A stretch of 64,000 nucleotides of DNA from the NCBI RefSeq assembly GCF_008642275.1, contig NZ_CP029189.1, positions 1,844,001-1,908,000 of the forward strand. The letters are read 5' to 3'. The stretch comes from Streptomyces venezuelae. Lineage in GTDB: Bacteria > Actinomycetota > Actinomycetes > Streptomycetales > Streptomycetaceae. The notes under the pieces were generated by a model. The model was not told the DNA's origin and ran no database searches. It saw nothing but the letters and a program-made list of their open reading frames with translations. Below are positions 1 to 10,866 of the stretch, piece by piece; the first letter of the stretch is position 1; every line of letters starts with the position of its first letter. Position numbers and translations under genes: made by a program.

Positions 1-131
1 GTGGGCTGGACGGCGCGGATGCGGCCGTCGTCGGTGATGGTGCCCTCGGCCAGCGGGACGTTCAGGTCCGCGCGGACGAGGACCCGCTTGCCCTTGACGC
101 CTTCGGCGAGCAGTTCATCGATGGTCTTCAT
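1..131 (-). CDS. pgk: Phosphoglycerate kinase, N-terminal fragment
   Basis: Only the first 43 or so codons lie in the window; the gene runs off the left edge. The translation begins [20 protein letters not shown] and continues with ADLNVPL, the substrate-binding start of phosphoglycerate kinase (1,3-bisphosphoglycerate + ADP to 3-phosphoglycerate + ATP, cytoplasm, lower glycolysis). The ATG is preceded by AAAGGAG, a good ribosome binding site. It lies 133 bp downstream of gap on the same strand, the usual gap-pgk order. Identity rests on this short but highly conserved N-terminus. Confidence 0.93.
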   Translation of the reverse strand, partial: MKTIDELLAEGVKGKRVLVRADLNVPLAEGTITDDGRIRAVQP

Positions 132-191
132 GTGTTTCTACTCCTTTGAGCCTTCACTCGAAGGGCGAGGAAGGAAATGACGAGGCAAGCA

Positions 192-232
192 ACAGGGCCC
201 GTGCGGCGCATCGTCGCGCTGCTCGGACCCTG
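192..232 (-). terminator. Hairpin in the gap-pgk spacer (attenuator or processing site)
   Basis: On the minus strand a stem of nine pairs (ACAGGGTCC with GGGCCCTGT, one G-U) encloses a second small GCGC/GCGC hairpin. It lies just after the gap stop and before the pgk start. It may set the gap:pgk transcript ratio by partial termination or RNA processing; this role is inferred. No U-tract follows. Confidence 0.4.
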
Positions 233-264
233 TGCTTCACATCGTGGTGCCTTGCCCTACGTTC

Positions 265-1347
<1,083 letters not shown>

Positions 1348-1421
1348 CTACCTCTCCGTGAGCTTTTGGGTGACATCGGTCGGGACCTGACACTCCCCCT
1401 TGTTCCCGGGGGTACTCCTGC

Positions 1422-1458
1422 GGCGGTCCCGTTCCGGACACTGCGGAACGGGACCGCC
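1422..1458. terminator. Strong hairpin terminator after the carboxypeptidase gene
   Basis: A perfect 15-bp inverted repeat (arms 1422-1436 and 1444-1458) with a 7-nt loop (GACACTG). It lies 49 bp beyond the stop codon of the minus-strand carboxypeptidase gene and upstream of the gap promoter region, so it should insulate gap from readthrough. There is no U-tract, as is normal for Streptomyces terminators. Confidence 0.75.
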
Positions 1459-1506
1459 GGACTCCGGCTCCCGTCACTCAGGGTGAGTGAGGGGCCGGGC
1501 CCACGC

Positions 1507-4467
1507 TCAGCGGTGCAGTGTGCGCAGCGCCTTACCGACGAGTAGGGCACGGTCCGCCGCGGAGGACAGGTGCTCCAGGCCGAAGCCCAGCAGCACCGTG
1601 TCACGGGTGGTCACCGCCGCGTAGGACTTGAACAGCTCCCCGGACCGGGCCCAGTCGCCGGGAACTTCGGGGCTCCCGGCCGGTGCGGCCTGCGCCGTCC
1701 AGGCCCCGAGGGAGGTCTCGAATCCCTCGACGGGCTGGTCCGCTCCCCTGAGGGAGAGGCGGGCCTCGTCCGCGAAGACGCCGCGTCCGCCCGAGCCCGG
1801 GTCGGTGATGTAGGAGAGCGAGAGCTCTACGGTCTTGCCGGCGTAGGCGCTCAGGTCGAAGGAGACCTGCTTCCATCCGCCGGAGGAGCCGGTGAAGCTG
1901 TTCCACGTGCCGCTGGTGCCCTGCGGGGTGCAGCCGCCGGCGTCGAGGGTGAGGTAGTGGCGCAGGAAGGGGTGGCCGTTGACGAAGAACCCGGCCGCGC
2001 ACTCCTCCGGGACGGTGGAGCTGGTGAGGCCGCCCGTGTCCCGCAGGGTGTTCCAGTCGTCGCCGCCTGCGGTCCGGGCCTCCAGGGCGGCGTGGTCGTA
2101 GCCCTCCTCGACGTTCCAGTTGAGCGCCAGCTTGAGCTGCGGCTGGTCGGCCGCGGTGACCCCGGTGAGGTCGACCGTACGGACGAGGCGCTTCCAGTCG
2201 TCGTCGGCGTGCAGGGCCGCGGCCATGCCGGCGCCGGCGTAGGGGGCGTACGGGTTCACGACTCCGGTGAAGGCTCCCGCCTGGGCGCTCTTGAACTGCG
2301 GGAACTGCGCGGGCGCCAGGGTCTCGGAGGTCACGGTGTACCCGCCGGGGGCGTTCAGCGGGTTGCCCGCCGCGTCCCCGACGCCGCCCCGCGCCCCGTT
2401 CAGCGCGCCGGCGCCGGCGAAGCCGGTGGCCCCGGGGGTGCTCGTACGGCTGTACGCGCCCAGCCAGTACTGGCTGAAGTCGTTGGTCACGGCGCGGCCG
2501 ACCTGGGCGTTGCCGCCCGCCAGCTCACCGGCCTCGATCAGCTTGCCGCCCTCGTTCAGGAAGTCGCGCACCGCCAACTGCGTCTCGCCGCCCGGGGTCT
2601 TGGCCCCCGTGTAGTGGACGGCCGTACCGAAGTGGGAGAGGACCCCGAGGTGGTGCGGGACGCCCTGGACGGCGACGTCCCAGACCGCCGCGGAACTGCC
2701 GTTGGCGCGCAGGGCGTCGACGTAGGCCTGGGCGTGCTGGGCCTTGGCCCCCTCTTCCGCGATCACCAGGACGTCCGCGCGCGGCCGCTCGGCCACCGTG
2801 TACGTGAAGTGCTCGCTGGAGACCTGCTTGCCGGAGCGGTCGCGGCCGGTGAACCAGACCTCGACCTTGTCGCCGGGCTTCGCGCCGTCGACCTCGGCGC
2901 GGTACTCGTCGAACCAGTTGTTGTCCTCGCCGCCGTAGACGTCACCGCCCTTCCAGGCCTTGAGGTCCTCGTCGTGGGTGCGGCCTCCATTGATCCGGAA
3001 GTTGAGCTCCTTGTCCTTCAGGGCCTTGCGGGCCGTGACGGAGACCTCCTGGTCCTCGCCTCGGGCCGCGTAGGAGGTGGCGAAGGCGTCCACGGTGAAG
3101 TCGGCGGCGCTCAGGCCCACCGAGGACTTCGGGCGGTCCGGGGTCGCGGCGCTCTCGGCGACCGACAGCGCGAAGGGCACGTTCTTGGCGAACTCGGCCT
3201 GGACGAGCTTCTCGTCGTCGGGGAAGTTGAAGCCGGAGGCGCAGTCCTCGGGCTTCCACTGGTCGTTCGGGTCGCTCGCCGAGGCGGTCTGACAGGTGGT
3301 CATCTCCGGCGTGAACATCATGATGCCGTTGACGTTGGAGGCGTGGCCGTCGGCCTCGCCGTTGGTGGTGTAGAGCTCGGAGGAGACCTGCGGGTAGTAG
3401 CCCGGGACGGCGGGGTTCTCCGGGGTGCCGGCGAGCGCCTTGTAGGCGACGTCGTCGGGGGTGGGGGTGGCGACCTGCCAGCCGACGCCGTAGAGGATCA
3501 GCTCGGCGGCGGAGTGGTAGTTGATGGCGTAGTCGAAGCCGACGCGCTTCTCGAAGCGGTCGAGGGCGACGGTCTCCGGCTCGGAGGAGGCGCTCGGGCC
3601 GCGGTAGGTCTCGTTCGACTGGGTCGGCGAGGAGCCCTCGTTGTCGTAGCCCCACTTGAAGGCGAAGTTCCGGTTGAGGTCGACCCCGTCGCCCGGGCCG
3701 GTCTTCCCGTCACCGTTGTTGTCGCGCAGGTTCTTGCGCCACAGCCGCTGGCCGTCGGCCGCGTGCGTGTAGTCGTACCCGTCCGGGTTGGCGGAGAGCA
3801 GGAACCACAGCTCGCTGGAGTCCACCAGCTTGGTGATCCGCTGGTCCTTGCCGTAGTTGTCGAGGGTGTGGTGCATCAGCCGCCGGGTCATCTCGGGGGT
3901 GATCCACTCACGGGCGTGCTGGTTGGACATGTAGAGGACCGACGGCTTGTCGCCGTCCTTGGTCTTCTTGGCGTTCTTGCTGACCTTCAGGGCGAGGATG
4001 TCCTTGCCCTGGACGGTCTTGCCGATGGAGATGACCTTGGTGAGCCCCGGGTTCTCCTGGGCGGTGCGCAGGATCTCCTCCTGGAGGCCGCCCTTGCCGC
4101 TGTACGGGCGGAACACGCCGTCCCCGGCGGCCTTGGCGCGGGCGAGGCCCTGGGCGGGGACCTTGCGCTCGGCCAGCTTGACGCCCTGCGCGGCGAGTTC
4201 CCCGGCCTGGTCACCGGTGAGGAAGAGCTCGACCCGGGCGGTTCCGCTCTCCGGCGCCCGCTCGGTGAGCTCGTGCGCGTCCTGCCCGGCGGCGAGGACG
4301 AGCGGGACCTGTTCCCGGGTGATGTCGGCGTCGTAGACCCGAACCTCGTCGGCGCCGGACGCGGCGCCGGGTGCCGGCTGGGCCTGCGCCGCGGCGGGCA
4401 GCACGGCGAGTGTGGTTCCGAAGACGAGTGCGCTTGCGGCGAGGATCGATCTCGCGCGGTGACTCAT
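1507..4467 (-). CDS. Secreted M14-family zinc carboxypeptidase with C-terminal accessory domains
   Basis: A 986-residue exported metallopeptidase. The chosen ATG is followed by an Arg-containing N-region, a hydrophobic stretch and an AQA-type signal peptidase site, and has AGGGGGG upstream; an in-frame start 51 bp earlier lacks this. The M14 zinc ligands are visible as HARE (His184, Glu187) and His318 in NYHSAAE, with the catalytic Glu388 in FTPEM. The rest (about 430-986) holds a domain with the wording of a metabolically inert amidotransferase-like fold and a jelly-roll (immune-inhibitor-A-like) region near NSFTGSSGGW. It probably digests extracellular protein during mycelial growth. It is transcribed alone, ending at the hairpin at 1422. 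The catalytic assignment is secure; the accessory domains are inferred. Confidence 0.88.
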   Translation of the reverse strand: MSHRARSILAASALVFGTTLAVLPAAAQAQPAPGAASGADEVRVYDADITREQVPLVLAAGQDAHELTERAPESGTARVELFLTGDQAGELAAQGVKLAERKVPAQGLARAKAAGDGVFRPYSGKGGLQEEILRTAQENPGLTKVISIGKTVQGKDILALKVSKNAKKTKDGDKPSVLYMSNQHAREWITPEMTRRLMHHTLDNYGKDQRITKLVDSSELWFLLSANPDGYDYTHAADGQRLWRKNLRDNNGDGKTGPGDGVDLNRNFAFKWGYDNEGSSPTQSNETYRGPSASSEPETVALDRFEKRVGFDYAINYHSAAELILYGVGWQVATPTPDDVAYKALAGTPENPAVPGYYPQVSSELYTTNGEADGHASNVNGIMMFTPEMTTCQTASASDPNDQWKPEDCASGFNFPDDEKLVQAEFAKNVPFALSVAESAATPDRPKSSVGLSAADFTVDAFATSYAARGEDQEVSVTARKALKDKELNFRINGGRTHDEDLKAWKGGDVYGGEDNNWFDEYRAEVDGAKPGDKVEVWFTGRDRSGKQVSSEHFTYTVAERPRADVLVIAEEGAKAQHAQAYVDALRANGSSAAVWDVAVQGVPHHLGVLSHFGTAVHYTGAKTPGGETQLAVRDFLNEGGKLIEAGELAGGNAQVGRAVTNDFSQYWLGAYSRTSTPGATGFAGAGALNGARGGVGDAAGNPLNAPGGYTVTSETLAPAQFPQFKSAQAGAFTGVVNPYAPYAGAGMAAALHADDDWKRLVRTVDLTGVTAADQPQLKLALNWNVEEGYDHAALEARTAGGDDWNTLRDTGGLTSSTVPEECAAGFFVNGHPFLRHYLTLDAGGCTPQGTSGTWNSFTGSSGGWKQVSFDLSAYAGKTVELSLSYITDPGSGGRGVFADEARLSLRGADQPVEGFETSLGAWTAQAAPAGSPEVPGDWARSGELFKSYAAVTTRDTVLLGFGLEHLSSAADRALLVGKALRTLHR

Positions 4468-4605
4468 GTGCCCCCCTGGGCGTCGTCTGCCACGAAAGCG
4501 TTCGGACGCCAGACTCAAGACCGGCCCATGCTCATGTCAATGGGGCGTGCGGCAAAGGGGCCCGCACGAGTGAGCGCGCGAGCCCCTTCAGCCGTACCGG
4601 ACGCG

Positions 4606-5601
4606 TCAACCGGCCATGTTGTCGGCCATCTCCTCGCTGAGGTCGAGGTTCGACTCGGTGCCCGGGATGCCGAGGTCCTGGGCCCGCTTGTCGGCCATCG
4701 CCAGCAGCCGGCGGATCCGGCCGGCGACCGCGTCCTTGGTCAGCGGCGGGTCGGCCAGGGCGCCCAGCTCCTCCAGGGAGGCCTGCTTGTGCTCCATGCG
4801 CAGCCGGCCGGCCGCGGCCAGGTGCTCGGGGACCTCCTCGCCGAGGATCTCCAGCGCGCGCTGCACGCGGGCTCCCGCGGCGACCGCGGCCCGCGCCGAG
4901 CGGCGCAGGTTGGCGTCGTCGAAGTTGGCCAGGCGGTTGGCGGTGGCGCGCACCTCGCGCCGCATCCGGCGCTCCTCCCAGGCCAGCACCGACTCGTGCG
5001 CGCCGAGCCGGGTCAGCAGGGCGCCGATCGCGTCGCCGTCGCGGACCACGACCCGGTCCACTCCGCGCACCTCGCGCGCCTTCGCGGCGATGGACAGCCT
5101 GCGGGCGGCGCCCACCAGGGCCAGGGCGGCCTCCGGACCGGGGCAGGTGACCTCCAGGGAGGAGGACCGGCCCGGCTCGGTGAGCGAGCCGTGGGCCAGG
5201 AAGGCGCCGCGCCAGGCCGCCTCCGCGTCGCAGGTGGCCCCGGAGACCACCTGCGGGGGAAGACCCCGGATGGGGCGGCCGCGGCCGTCCACGAGGCCCG
5301 TCTGGCGCGCCAGCTGGTCACCGCCGGCCACGACGCGGACCACGTAGCGGCTGCCGCGGCGCAGTCCGCCCGGGGCCATCACCACCAGGTCCGAGGAATG
5401 GCCGAAGATCTCCAGGATGTCCTTGCGCAGGCGTCTGGCGGCGATCCCGGTGTCCAGCTCCGCCTCGATGACGATGCGGCCGCTCACCAGGTGCAGCCCG
5501 CCCGCGAACCGAAGGATCGCCGAGACCTCCGCCTTCCTGCAGCAGGTCCGGGTGACGGGCAGGCGGGAGATCTCATCCTTCACCGCAGGCGTCATCGCCA
5601 T
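4606..5601 (-). CDS. whiA: Sporulation transcription regulator WhiA
   Basis: A 331-residue WhiA (DUF199) protein: an N-terminal LAGLIDADG-like domain (about 1-210, starting [20 protein letters not shown]) and a C-terminal helix-turn-helix region (about 230-310, [20 protein letters not shown]). In Streptomyces WhiA acts with WhiB to start sporulation septation and chromosome segregation (established for the family). The gene overlaps the 3' end of yvcK: an ATGA overlap exists if the internal ATG at 5595 is used, and the Streptomyces-typical MAMT start lies 6 nt upstream. It is the last gene of the overlapping uvrC-rapZ-yvcK-whiA operon. Confidence 0.97.
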   Translation of the reverse strand: MAMTPAVKDEISRLPVTRTCCRKAEVSAILRFAGGLHLVSGRIVIEAELDTGIAARRLRKDILEIFGHSSDLVVMAPGGLRRGSRYVVRVVAGGDQLARQTGLVDGRGRPIRGLPPQVVSGATCDAEAAWRGAFLAHGSLTEPGRSSSLEVTCPGPEAALALVGAARRLSIAAKAREVRGVDRVVVRDGDAIGALLTRLGAHESVLAWEERRMRREVRATANRLANFDDANLRRSARAAVAAGARVQRALEILGEEVPEHLAAAGRLRMEHKQASLEELGALADPPLTKDAVAGRIRRLLAMADKRAQDLGIPGTESNLDLSEEMADNMAG

Positions 5602-6656
5602 GGGCCGATCCTTCCATGCATCCGAAAAATACGGTCGTACGCGGCGGCCAGCAGCTCCGGGTCGTGCTTCGGAGAGCCGTCCTTCCTGGCCACGGGCGCC
5701 AGCTCGACCGCGGCACCGAACCGTTTCGCGGCATCGTCGAGGGACTCGCGGTCGGGCACGGCGGCCTCGTCGGCCAGCACCACGTCCAGGGCGAGTTTAG
5801 GGGCGTGTCGGGCCAAAACCTCCAAATGACGCTGCGGAGAGAAGCCCTCTGTTTCACCGGGCTGCGGAGCGAGGTTCAGCGAGAGGACCCGCCGGGCCTT
5901 CGTCTCCGTCAGCGCGTCCAGCAGTTCCGGCACCAGCAGGTGCGGAATGACCGAGGAGAACCAGGACCCCGGACCGAGCACCACCCAGTCGGCGTCCAGG
6001 ACGGCCGCGACCGCCTCCGGCACGGCCGGCGGGTCGCCGGGCACCACCTGTACGGAGAGCACCTCGCCCGGGGTCAGCGCCACCGTGGCCTGCCCGCGGA
6101 CGGTGTCCACGTCCTCGGGGCGGGCCGGGTCGTGCCCCCTGACCAGGGCCTGCAGCTCCAGCGGCACCGCCGACATCGGCAGTACCCGGCCCTGCGCCCC
6201 GAGCAGCTTCCCGACCAGGTCGAGGGCCTGGACGGGGTCGCCGAGCTGCTCCCACAGGGCGACGATCAGCAGGTTGCCGACGGCGTGCCCGTGCAGATCG
6301 CCCTCGGACTGGAAGCGGTGCTGGATGACCCGGGCCCAGGTCTGGCCCCAGTCGTCGTCGCCGCACAGCGCGGCCAGCGCCTTGCGCAGGTCGCCGGGCG
6401 GGAGCACGCCGAGCTCCTCCCGGAGCCGGCCGCTGGAGCCGCCGTCGTCGGCGACGGTGACCACGGCGGTCAGGTCACCGGTGATCCGGCGCAGGGCGGC
6501 GAGGGAGGCCGACAGGCCCTGGCCGCCGCCGAGCGCCACCACCTTGGGCGTGGCGCCGCGCCGGCGGCCGGAGCGGCCGGAGCGGCCCGCGCCGTCCTCG
6601 CCCCGGCCCGGGGTGAGGCGGCGCAGGCGGCTCAGCCGCGGGGTCCGTGCGGTCAC
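5592..6656 (-). CDS. yvcK: YvcK/GluP-family regulator of central carbon and cell-wall metabolism
   Basis: A 354-residue member of the gluconeogenesis-factor family (CofD/YvcK fold). The GGGQGLSAS motif (residues 43-51) and [13 protein letters not shown] (about 68-80) form the UDP-sugar/nucleotide pocket. Relatives bind UDP-GlcNAc and adjust carbon flow to peptidoglycan. The start is a GTG overlapping the rapZ stop as GTGA (6653-6656), which defines it and implies translational coupling; a much longer open frame upstream is only the rapZ antisense-frame shadow. The 3' end overlaps whiA. Confidence 0.93.
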   Translation of the reverse strand: MTARTPRLSRLRRLTPGRGEDGAGRSGRSGRRRGATPKVVALGGGQGLSASLAALRRITGDLTAVVTVADDGGSSGRLREELGVLPPGDLRKALAALCGDDDWGQTWARVIQHRFQSEGDLHGHAVGNLLIVALWEQLGDPVQALDLVGKLLGAQGRVLPMSAVPLELQALVRGHDPARPEDVDTVRGQATVALTPGEVLSVQVVPGDPPAVPEAVAAVLDADWVVLGPGSWFSSVIPHLLVPELLDALTETKARRVLSLNLAPQPGETEGFSPQRHLEVLARHAPKLALDVVLADEAAVPDRESLDDAAKRFGAAVELAPVARKDGSPKHDPELLAAAYDRIFRMHGRIGPWR

Positions 6657-7600
6657 TCGCGCCCCATGTCCCGGTGGACTACGACGGTCTCGACTCCCTC
6701 GGAGGCGAGGCGGGCGGCGAGCTTCTCGGACATGGCCACGCTGCGGTGCTTGCCGCCCGTGCAGCCGACCGCGATGGTCACGTAGCGCTTGCCCTCGCGG
6801 CGGTAGCCGGTGGCGATGAGCTGGAGCAGCTCGGTGTAGCGGTCGAGGAACTCCTTGGCGCCGGGCTGGCTGAAGACGTACCCCGACACCTCCTCGTTGA
6901 GCCCGGTGAAGGGGCGCAGCTCCGGGACCCAGTGCGGGTTGGGGATGAAGCGGCAGTCGACGACGAGGTCGGCGTCGACGGGGAGGCCGTACTTGTAGCC
7001 GAAGGACATGACGGTGGCCCGCAGCTCCGGCTCCTCGTCCCCGGCGAACTGGGCGTCCATCTTCGCGCGCAGCTCGTGCACGTTCAGGCTGGAGGTGTCG
7101 ATCACCAGGTCGGCGTCCCCGCGCAGCTCGCGCAGCAGGTCGCGCTCGGCGGCGATGCCGTCGGTGATGCGCCCGTCGCCCTGGAGCGGGTGCGGGCGGC
7201 GGACCGACTCGAAGCGGCGGACCAGCGCGTCGTCGGAGGACTCCAGGAAGACGATGCGGCGGGTGACGCCCTTGCTGTCGAGGTCGGCGAGGGACTCGCG
7301 CAGGGCGTCGAAGAACTGGCGGCCGCGGACGTCGACGACGACGGCGATGCGCGCCACGTTGCCCTGGGAGCGCGCGCCGAGCTCGACCATGGTCGGGATC
7401 AGGGCCGGCGGGAGGTTGTCGACGACGAACCAGCCGAGGTCCTCCAGACACTTCGCCGCCGTACTGCGGCCGGCCCCGGACATGCCGGAGATGATCACCA
7501 GCTCGGGGATGGCCGCCTCGGCGGTCTCGCCGGGCTCCACTGTCGTGCCCGTACTCACCTGTGCTCCGTCTCGGTCGTGCGCGGTCTCGTGCTCGGTCAT
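6653..7600 (-). CDS. rapZ: RapZ (YvcJ)-family nucleotide-binding RNase adapter
   Basis: A 315-residue RapZ-family protein. Walker A is GMSGAGRST (residues 39-47), followed by [15 protein letters not shown]. The C-terminal half carries the family's [11 protein letters not shown] motif, near the region that binds sRNA or metabolite in relatives. In Gram-negatives RapZ controls GlcN6P synthase mRNA through small RNAs; the actinobacterial role is less clear, but the constant pairing with yvcK fits cell-wall precursor control. The start ATG overlaps the uvrC stop (ATGA, 7597-7600). The first 30 residues are a low-complexity acidic extension. Confidence 0.95.
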   Translation of the reverse strand: MTEHETAHDRDGAQVSTGTTVEPGETAEAAIPELVIISGMSGAGRSTAAKCLEDLGWFVVDNLPPALIPTMVELGARSQGNVARIAVVVDVRGRQFFDALRESLADLDSKGVTRRIVFLESSDDALVRRFESVRRPHPLQGDGRITDGIAAERDLLRELRGDADLVIDTSSLNVHELRAKMDAQFAGDEEPELRATVMSFGYKYGLPVDADLVVDCRFIPNPHWVPELRPFTGLNEEVSGYVFSQPGAKEFLDRYTELLQLIATGYRREGKRYVTIAVGCTGGKHRSVAMSEKLAARLASEGVETVVVHRDMGRE

Positions 7601-9615
7601 TGCTCGGTCCCCCGTTCGGACGATGCTCCCGCTGGCGCGGGGGTCTCATCCTCAATGATCTCTCCTGTGGCCGTGTTGACGGCAGGACCAGCGGGAACCG
7701 CCTGGGCGAGGGCCACGGCCACGGCCTCGGCCGTCTTACGGCCTATGCCCGGGACCTCGCAGATCTGGTCGATTGTCGCCTGTCTCAGCTTCTTCACCGA
7801 ACCGAAGTGCTTCACCAGGGCCTGCCTGCGGCTCTCGCCGAGGCCGGGCACCTCGTCCAGCGGGCCGGATTTCAGGCGCTTGCCGCGCTTGTTGCGCTGG
7901 TACTGGATGGCGAACCGGTGGGCTTCGTCACGGACCCGCTGGAGCAGGTAGAGGCCCTCGCTGGTGCGCGGCAGCACGACCGGGTCGTCCTCGCCCGGCA
8001 GCCAGACCTCCTCCAGCCGCTTGGCCAGGCCACACACGGCGACGTCGTCGATCCCGAGCTCCTCCAGGGCCCGCTTGGCGGCGGCGACCTGCGGCTGCCC
8101 GCCGTCGACCACGACGAGCTGGGGCGGGTACGCGAACCGCTTGGGCCGTCCGTCGTCCTCCGGGACCGGACCGGCGGCGTCCTCGCCCTCCTCCGGGTCC
8201 CACTCCCCCGTCTTCAGCTTCTCCTGGAGGTAGCGGCGGAAGCGCCGGGAGACCACCTCGTGCATGGAGCGGACGTCGTCCTGCCCCTCGAAGGTCTTGA
8301 TCTGGAAGCGCCGGTACTCGCTCTTGCGGGCCAGCCCGTCCTCGAAGACGACCATCGACGCGACGACGTCGTCTCCCTGGAGGTGGGAGATGTCGAAGCA
8401 CTCGATGCGCAGCGGGGCACTGTCGAGGTCCAGGGCCTCGGCGATCTCCTCCAGGGCGCGGGAGCGGGTGGTGAGGTCACTGGCGCGCTTGGTCTTGTGC
8501 AGGGCGAGGGACTGGAGCGCGTTGCGGTGCACGGTCTCCATCAGGGCCTTCTTGTCGCCTCGCTGCGGTATCCGCAGGCTGACCTGGGACCCGCGGCGCT
8601 CGGCGAGCCACTGGCCCAGCGCCTGCGTGTCCTCGGGGAGGGCGGGGACCAGCACCTCCTTGGGCACGGCCTCGCCCTTCTCCTCGCCGTACAGCTGCTG
8701 GAGGGCGTGCTCGACGAGCCCGGCCGTGTCGACGGCCTCGACCTTGTCGGTGACCCAGCCGCGCTGGCCGCGGACCCGGCCGCCGCGCACGTGGAAGATC
8801 TGCACCGCGGCTTCGAGCTCGTCCTCGGCGACGGCGATCAGGTCGGCGTCGGTGGCGTCGGCGAGCACCACGGCGTTCTTCTCCATCGCCCGGCGCAGCG
8901 CCCCGATGTCGTCGCGCAGCCGGGCGGCCTTCTCGTACTCCATCTCCTCGGCCGCCTCCTGCATCTCCTTCTCCAGCCGGGAGAGGTAGGTGCCGGTACG
9001 GCCGGCCATGAAGTCGCAGAAGTCCTCGGCCAGTTCGCGGTGCTCCTCGGGGGTGACCCGGCCGACGCAGGGGGCGGAGCACTTGCCGATGTAGCCGAGC
9101 AGGCAGGGGCGGCCGATCTGGGCGGAGCGCTTGAACACGCCCGCCGAGCAGGTCCGGACCGGGAACACCCGGAGCATCAGGTCGACGGTCTCGCGGATGG
9201 CCCAGGCGTGCCCGTACGGACCGAAGTAGCGCACGCCCTTCTTCTTGGGGCCGCGCATGACCTGGACCCGCGGGTACTCCTCGCCCAGGGTGACGGCGAG
9301 GGAGGGGTAGCTCTTGTCGTCCCGGTACTTGACGTTGAACCGCGGGTCGAACTCCTTGATCCACGAGTACTCCAGCTGGAGCGCCTCGACCTCGGTGGAC
9401 ACCACGGTCCACTCGACGGAGGCGGCCGTGGTCACCATGGTGGCGGTACGGGGGTGCAGGCCTGCGATGTCCTGGAAGTAGCTGCCCAGGCGCTGGCGCA
9501 GGCTCTTGGCCTTCCCGACGTAAATCACCCGGCGGTGCTCGTCACGGAACTTGTAGACCCCCGGGGAGTCCGGGATCTGTCCCGGCTCGGGGCGGTAGCT
9601 GGAAGGGTCGGCCAT
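7597..9615 (-). CDS. uvrC: Excinuclease ABC subunit C
   Basis: A 672-residue UvrC, the dual-incision nuclease of nucleotide excision repair. Domains in order: GIY-YIG nuclease (about 14-100, PDSPGVYKF...[10 protein letters not shown]), a Cys-rich segment, the UVR motif that contacts UvrB, the RNase-H-like endonuclease ([19 protein letters not shown]), and C-terminal helix-hairpin-helix repeats ([13 protein letters not shown]). The start ATG ([12 protein letters not shown]) has no Shine-Dalgarno but sits 7 nt after a TAGGGT -10 box belonging to an exact DNA-damage promoter match, so the message is probably leaderless. It is the first gene of the operon with rapZ, yvcK and whiA. Confidence 0.97.
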   Translation of the reverse strand: MADPSSYRPEPGQIPDSPGVYKFRDEHRRVIYVGKAKSLRQRLGSYFQDIAGLHPRTATMVTTAASVEWTVVSTEVEALQLEYSWIKEFDPRFNVKYRDDKSYPSLAVTLGEEYPRVQVMRGPKKKGVRYFGPYGHAWAIRETVDLMLRVFPVRTCSAGVFKRSAQIGRPCLLGYIGKCSAPCVGRVTPEEHRELAEDFCDFMAGRTGTYLSRLEKEMQEAAEEMEYEKAARLRDDIGALRRAMEKNAVVLADATDADLIAVAEDELEAAVQIFHVRGGRVRGQRGWVTDKVEAVDTAGLVEHALQQLYGEEKGEAVPKEVLVPALPEDTQALGQWLAERRGSQVSLRIPQRGDKKALMETVHRNALQSLALHKTKRASDLTTRSRALEEIAEALDLDSAPLRIECFDISHLQGDDVVASMVVFEDGLARKSEYRRFQIKTFEGQDDVRSMHEVVSRRFRRYLQEKLKTGEWDPEEGEDAAGPVPEDDGRPKRFAYPPQLVVVDGGQPQVAAAKRALEELGIDDVAVCGLAKRLEEVWLPGEDDPVVLPRTSEGLYLLQRVRDEAHRFAIQYQRNKRGKRLKSGPLDEVPGLGESRRQALVKHFGSVKKLRQATIDQICEVPGIGRKTAEAVAVALAQAVPAGPAVNTATGEIIEDETPAPAGASSERGTEQ

Positions 9616-9622
9616 GCCAACC

Positions 9623-9645
9623 ACCCTACTTGCGCACACCGACAA
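9623..9645 (-). promoter_or_regulatory. RecA-NDp / PafBC-type DNA-damage promoter of uvrC
   Basis: On the minus strand TTGTCGGTG (9645-9637), 8 nt, TAGGGT (9628-9623). This matches the actinobacterial RecA-independent damage promoter consensus TTGTCRGTG-N8-TANNNT at every defined position. Seven nt separate the -10 box from the uvrC ATG, which predicts a leaderless transcript. Regulation by PafBC is inferred from the family consensus. Confidence 0.85.
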
Positions 9646-9705
9646 CAGACCGTACGCCTCCGGCGCGGTCCGCAGATCCGGACGCCATGCCGCGCGTAGC
9701 TGCGC

Positions 9706-9926
9706 GGGCTCCGCCCGGACCCGCGCCTCAAACGCCGGCGAGGCTGGATTTTCAGCCTCTGACGTTCGAAGCGCGGGGTGCGGGGTGCGGGTCGGCGCCC
9801 CGGTCTTCCAGCCCCACCGGGCAGATCCAGCCCCACCGGCGCTTGAGGCGCGGGCTGCGGGGTGCGGGGCAGCGCCCCGGTCTTCCAGCCTCGCCGGCGT
9901 TTGAGGCGCGGGTCCGGGCGGAGCCC
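9706..9926. repeat. Inverted-repeat element, 41-bp perfect arms, with internal repeat copies
   Basis: Left arm 9706-9746 and right arm 9886-9926 are exact reverse complements over 41 bp, including the core CGCCGGCGTTTGAGGCGCG. Between them lie two direct copies of a unit containing GCGCCCCGGTCTTCCAGCC (about 9781-9820 and 9858-9893) and a diverged third core (CCGGCGCTTGAGGCGCGGG, 9837-9855). The same core recurs inside hrpB near 50.7 kb. No transposase is present. It looks like a REP- or MITE-like mobile repeat family; the mechanism is unknown. Confidence 0.8.
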
Positions 9927-10021
9927 GGGAGACGGCGAGAGGGCGGGGCGGGGAGAGCCGCCCGCAGGGCCCGGCCCCGAGGTGGGGGTCGGGCCGGGCC
10001 CCGCGGGCGGAGTTCAGCCGC

Positions 10022-10861
10022 TCAGGCCGGCGCACCCGCCCGGCGGGATCGCCGGACGGCGGCCACGCCCAGCACCCCGAGCACCAGCGCACCGGCCCCG
10101 GCCACCCACGGCACCGGCGCGCCCTCGGCACCGGCGCCGGCATGGGCAGCGGCGGCCACGGCGACCGGCGCCGCATCGGCCTCCGCGCCGCCCTCGGCAT
10201 AGCCTCCCGCCATGCCGCCCTCCGCATACGCGGAGCCCGGCAGCTTGTCCCCGTACGCCTTGACGACGCGCACGCGATACGCGGCCAGGCTCGTCCCGCC
10301 GGCGCCGACGGCCCGTACCGCGTCCTTGTCCAGCGGCAGCACCCGCCCGCCCCCGGCCACGTACCAGGCGTCGATCTGCGGCTCCCGGAACACCGTCCCG
10401 CCGGGCAGCCTCTGCGCACCCAGCCGGGCATAGCGGAACTCGTCGTCGCCGGTGGCGATGTTCACGACCTCCCAGCCCGCCTCCGTCCGCGCGGTCCACA
10501 GCGCGGCCCGCTGCCCGTCGGAGGAGACGGCCTCGCTGGCGAGGAACTCCAGGCGGGCGACGGCCGCGCCCGCTCTGCCGGCGACGAACTCCGGGGAGAG
10601 GTGGTTGACCGGTATCGCCTCGCCCTCGATCCGGGGCTGCGCGGCGGCGGGGGAGACCTTGCCCTCGCGGGCGAAGAAGCGGGAGAGGGTGGCCAGGGTG
10701 TCCGGGGCGGCGGCCGCCCGCGCGGCGGCGGCCGTGTTCTCGGCGGTGGCGGCCGGGGGCTGCGGCACCGGGCCCCCGGGAGCGGCGGCGGCCTGCGGGG
10801 CGAGGCCGAGGAGGGCGGTGGCGGCGAGGACGGCTGCGGCGGCCGATACGCGCGGGGTCAT
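10022..10861 (-). CDS. Exported protein with C-terminal membrane anchor, partner of the papain-like peptidase
   Basis: A 279-residue protein with an Ala-rich signal peptide ([18 protein letters not shown]...AAAA), an external region of about 200 residues with no family I recognise, an Ala/Gly-rich spacer ([20 protein letters not shown]) and a single C-terminal membrane helix ([17 protein letters not shown]) ending in basic residues [10 protein letters not shown]. That layout suggests a surface protein held in the membrane. An alternative GTG at 10870 overlaps the upstream stop as GTGA, so the two genes are translationally coupled. It could be an anchor, inhibitor or substrate carrier for the secreted peptidase upstream; that is inference from the operon only. 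Confidence 0.75.
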   Translation of the reverse strand: MTPRVSAAAAVLAATALLGLAPQAAAAPGGPVPQPPAATAENTAAAARAAAAPDTLATLSRFFAREGKVSPAAAQPRIEGEAIPVNHLSPEFVAGRAGAAVARLEFLASEAVSSDGQRAALWTARTEAGWEVVNIATGDDEFRYARLGAQRLPGGTVFREPQIDAWYVAGGGRVLPLDKDAVRAVGAGGTSLAAYRVRVVKAYGDKLPGSAYAEGGMAGGYAEGGAEADAAPVAVAAAAHAGAGAEGAPVPWVAGAGALVLGVLGVAAVRRSRRAGAPA

Positions 10862-10866
10862 GGCGC

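Larger units (their letters stand above)
9616..10021. other. Intergenic spacer with promoter and repeats, no gene seen
   Basis: This 406-bp spacer lies between the uvrC start and the stop of the minus-strand gene ending at 10022. It holds the uvrC promoter next to uvrC and then a cluster of related GC-rich repeats. I found no open frame with a plausible start, ribosome binding site and codon use. The 9930-10020 part is simple G/C-rich sequence without a recognisable motif. Confidence 0.6.

Noticed and set aside
1570..5829. A 1419-codon plus-strand open frame opposite the carboxypeptidase and whiA
   Set aside because: It lies antisense to two strongly conserved genes, has no ribosome binding site and its product is Gly/Val/Arg-rich nonsense typical of high-G+C reverse frames.
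8741..8765. TTGTCGGTG inside uvrC
   Set aside because: There is no TANNNT at the right distance and it is within conserved coding sequence.
9616..10431. Extension of uvrC by 272 codons upstream
   Set aside because: The extension reads through the promoter and inverted repeats and is not UvrC sequence; the family starts at [12 protein letters not shown].
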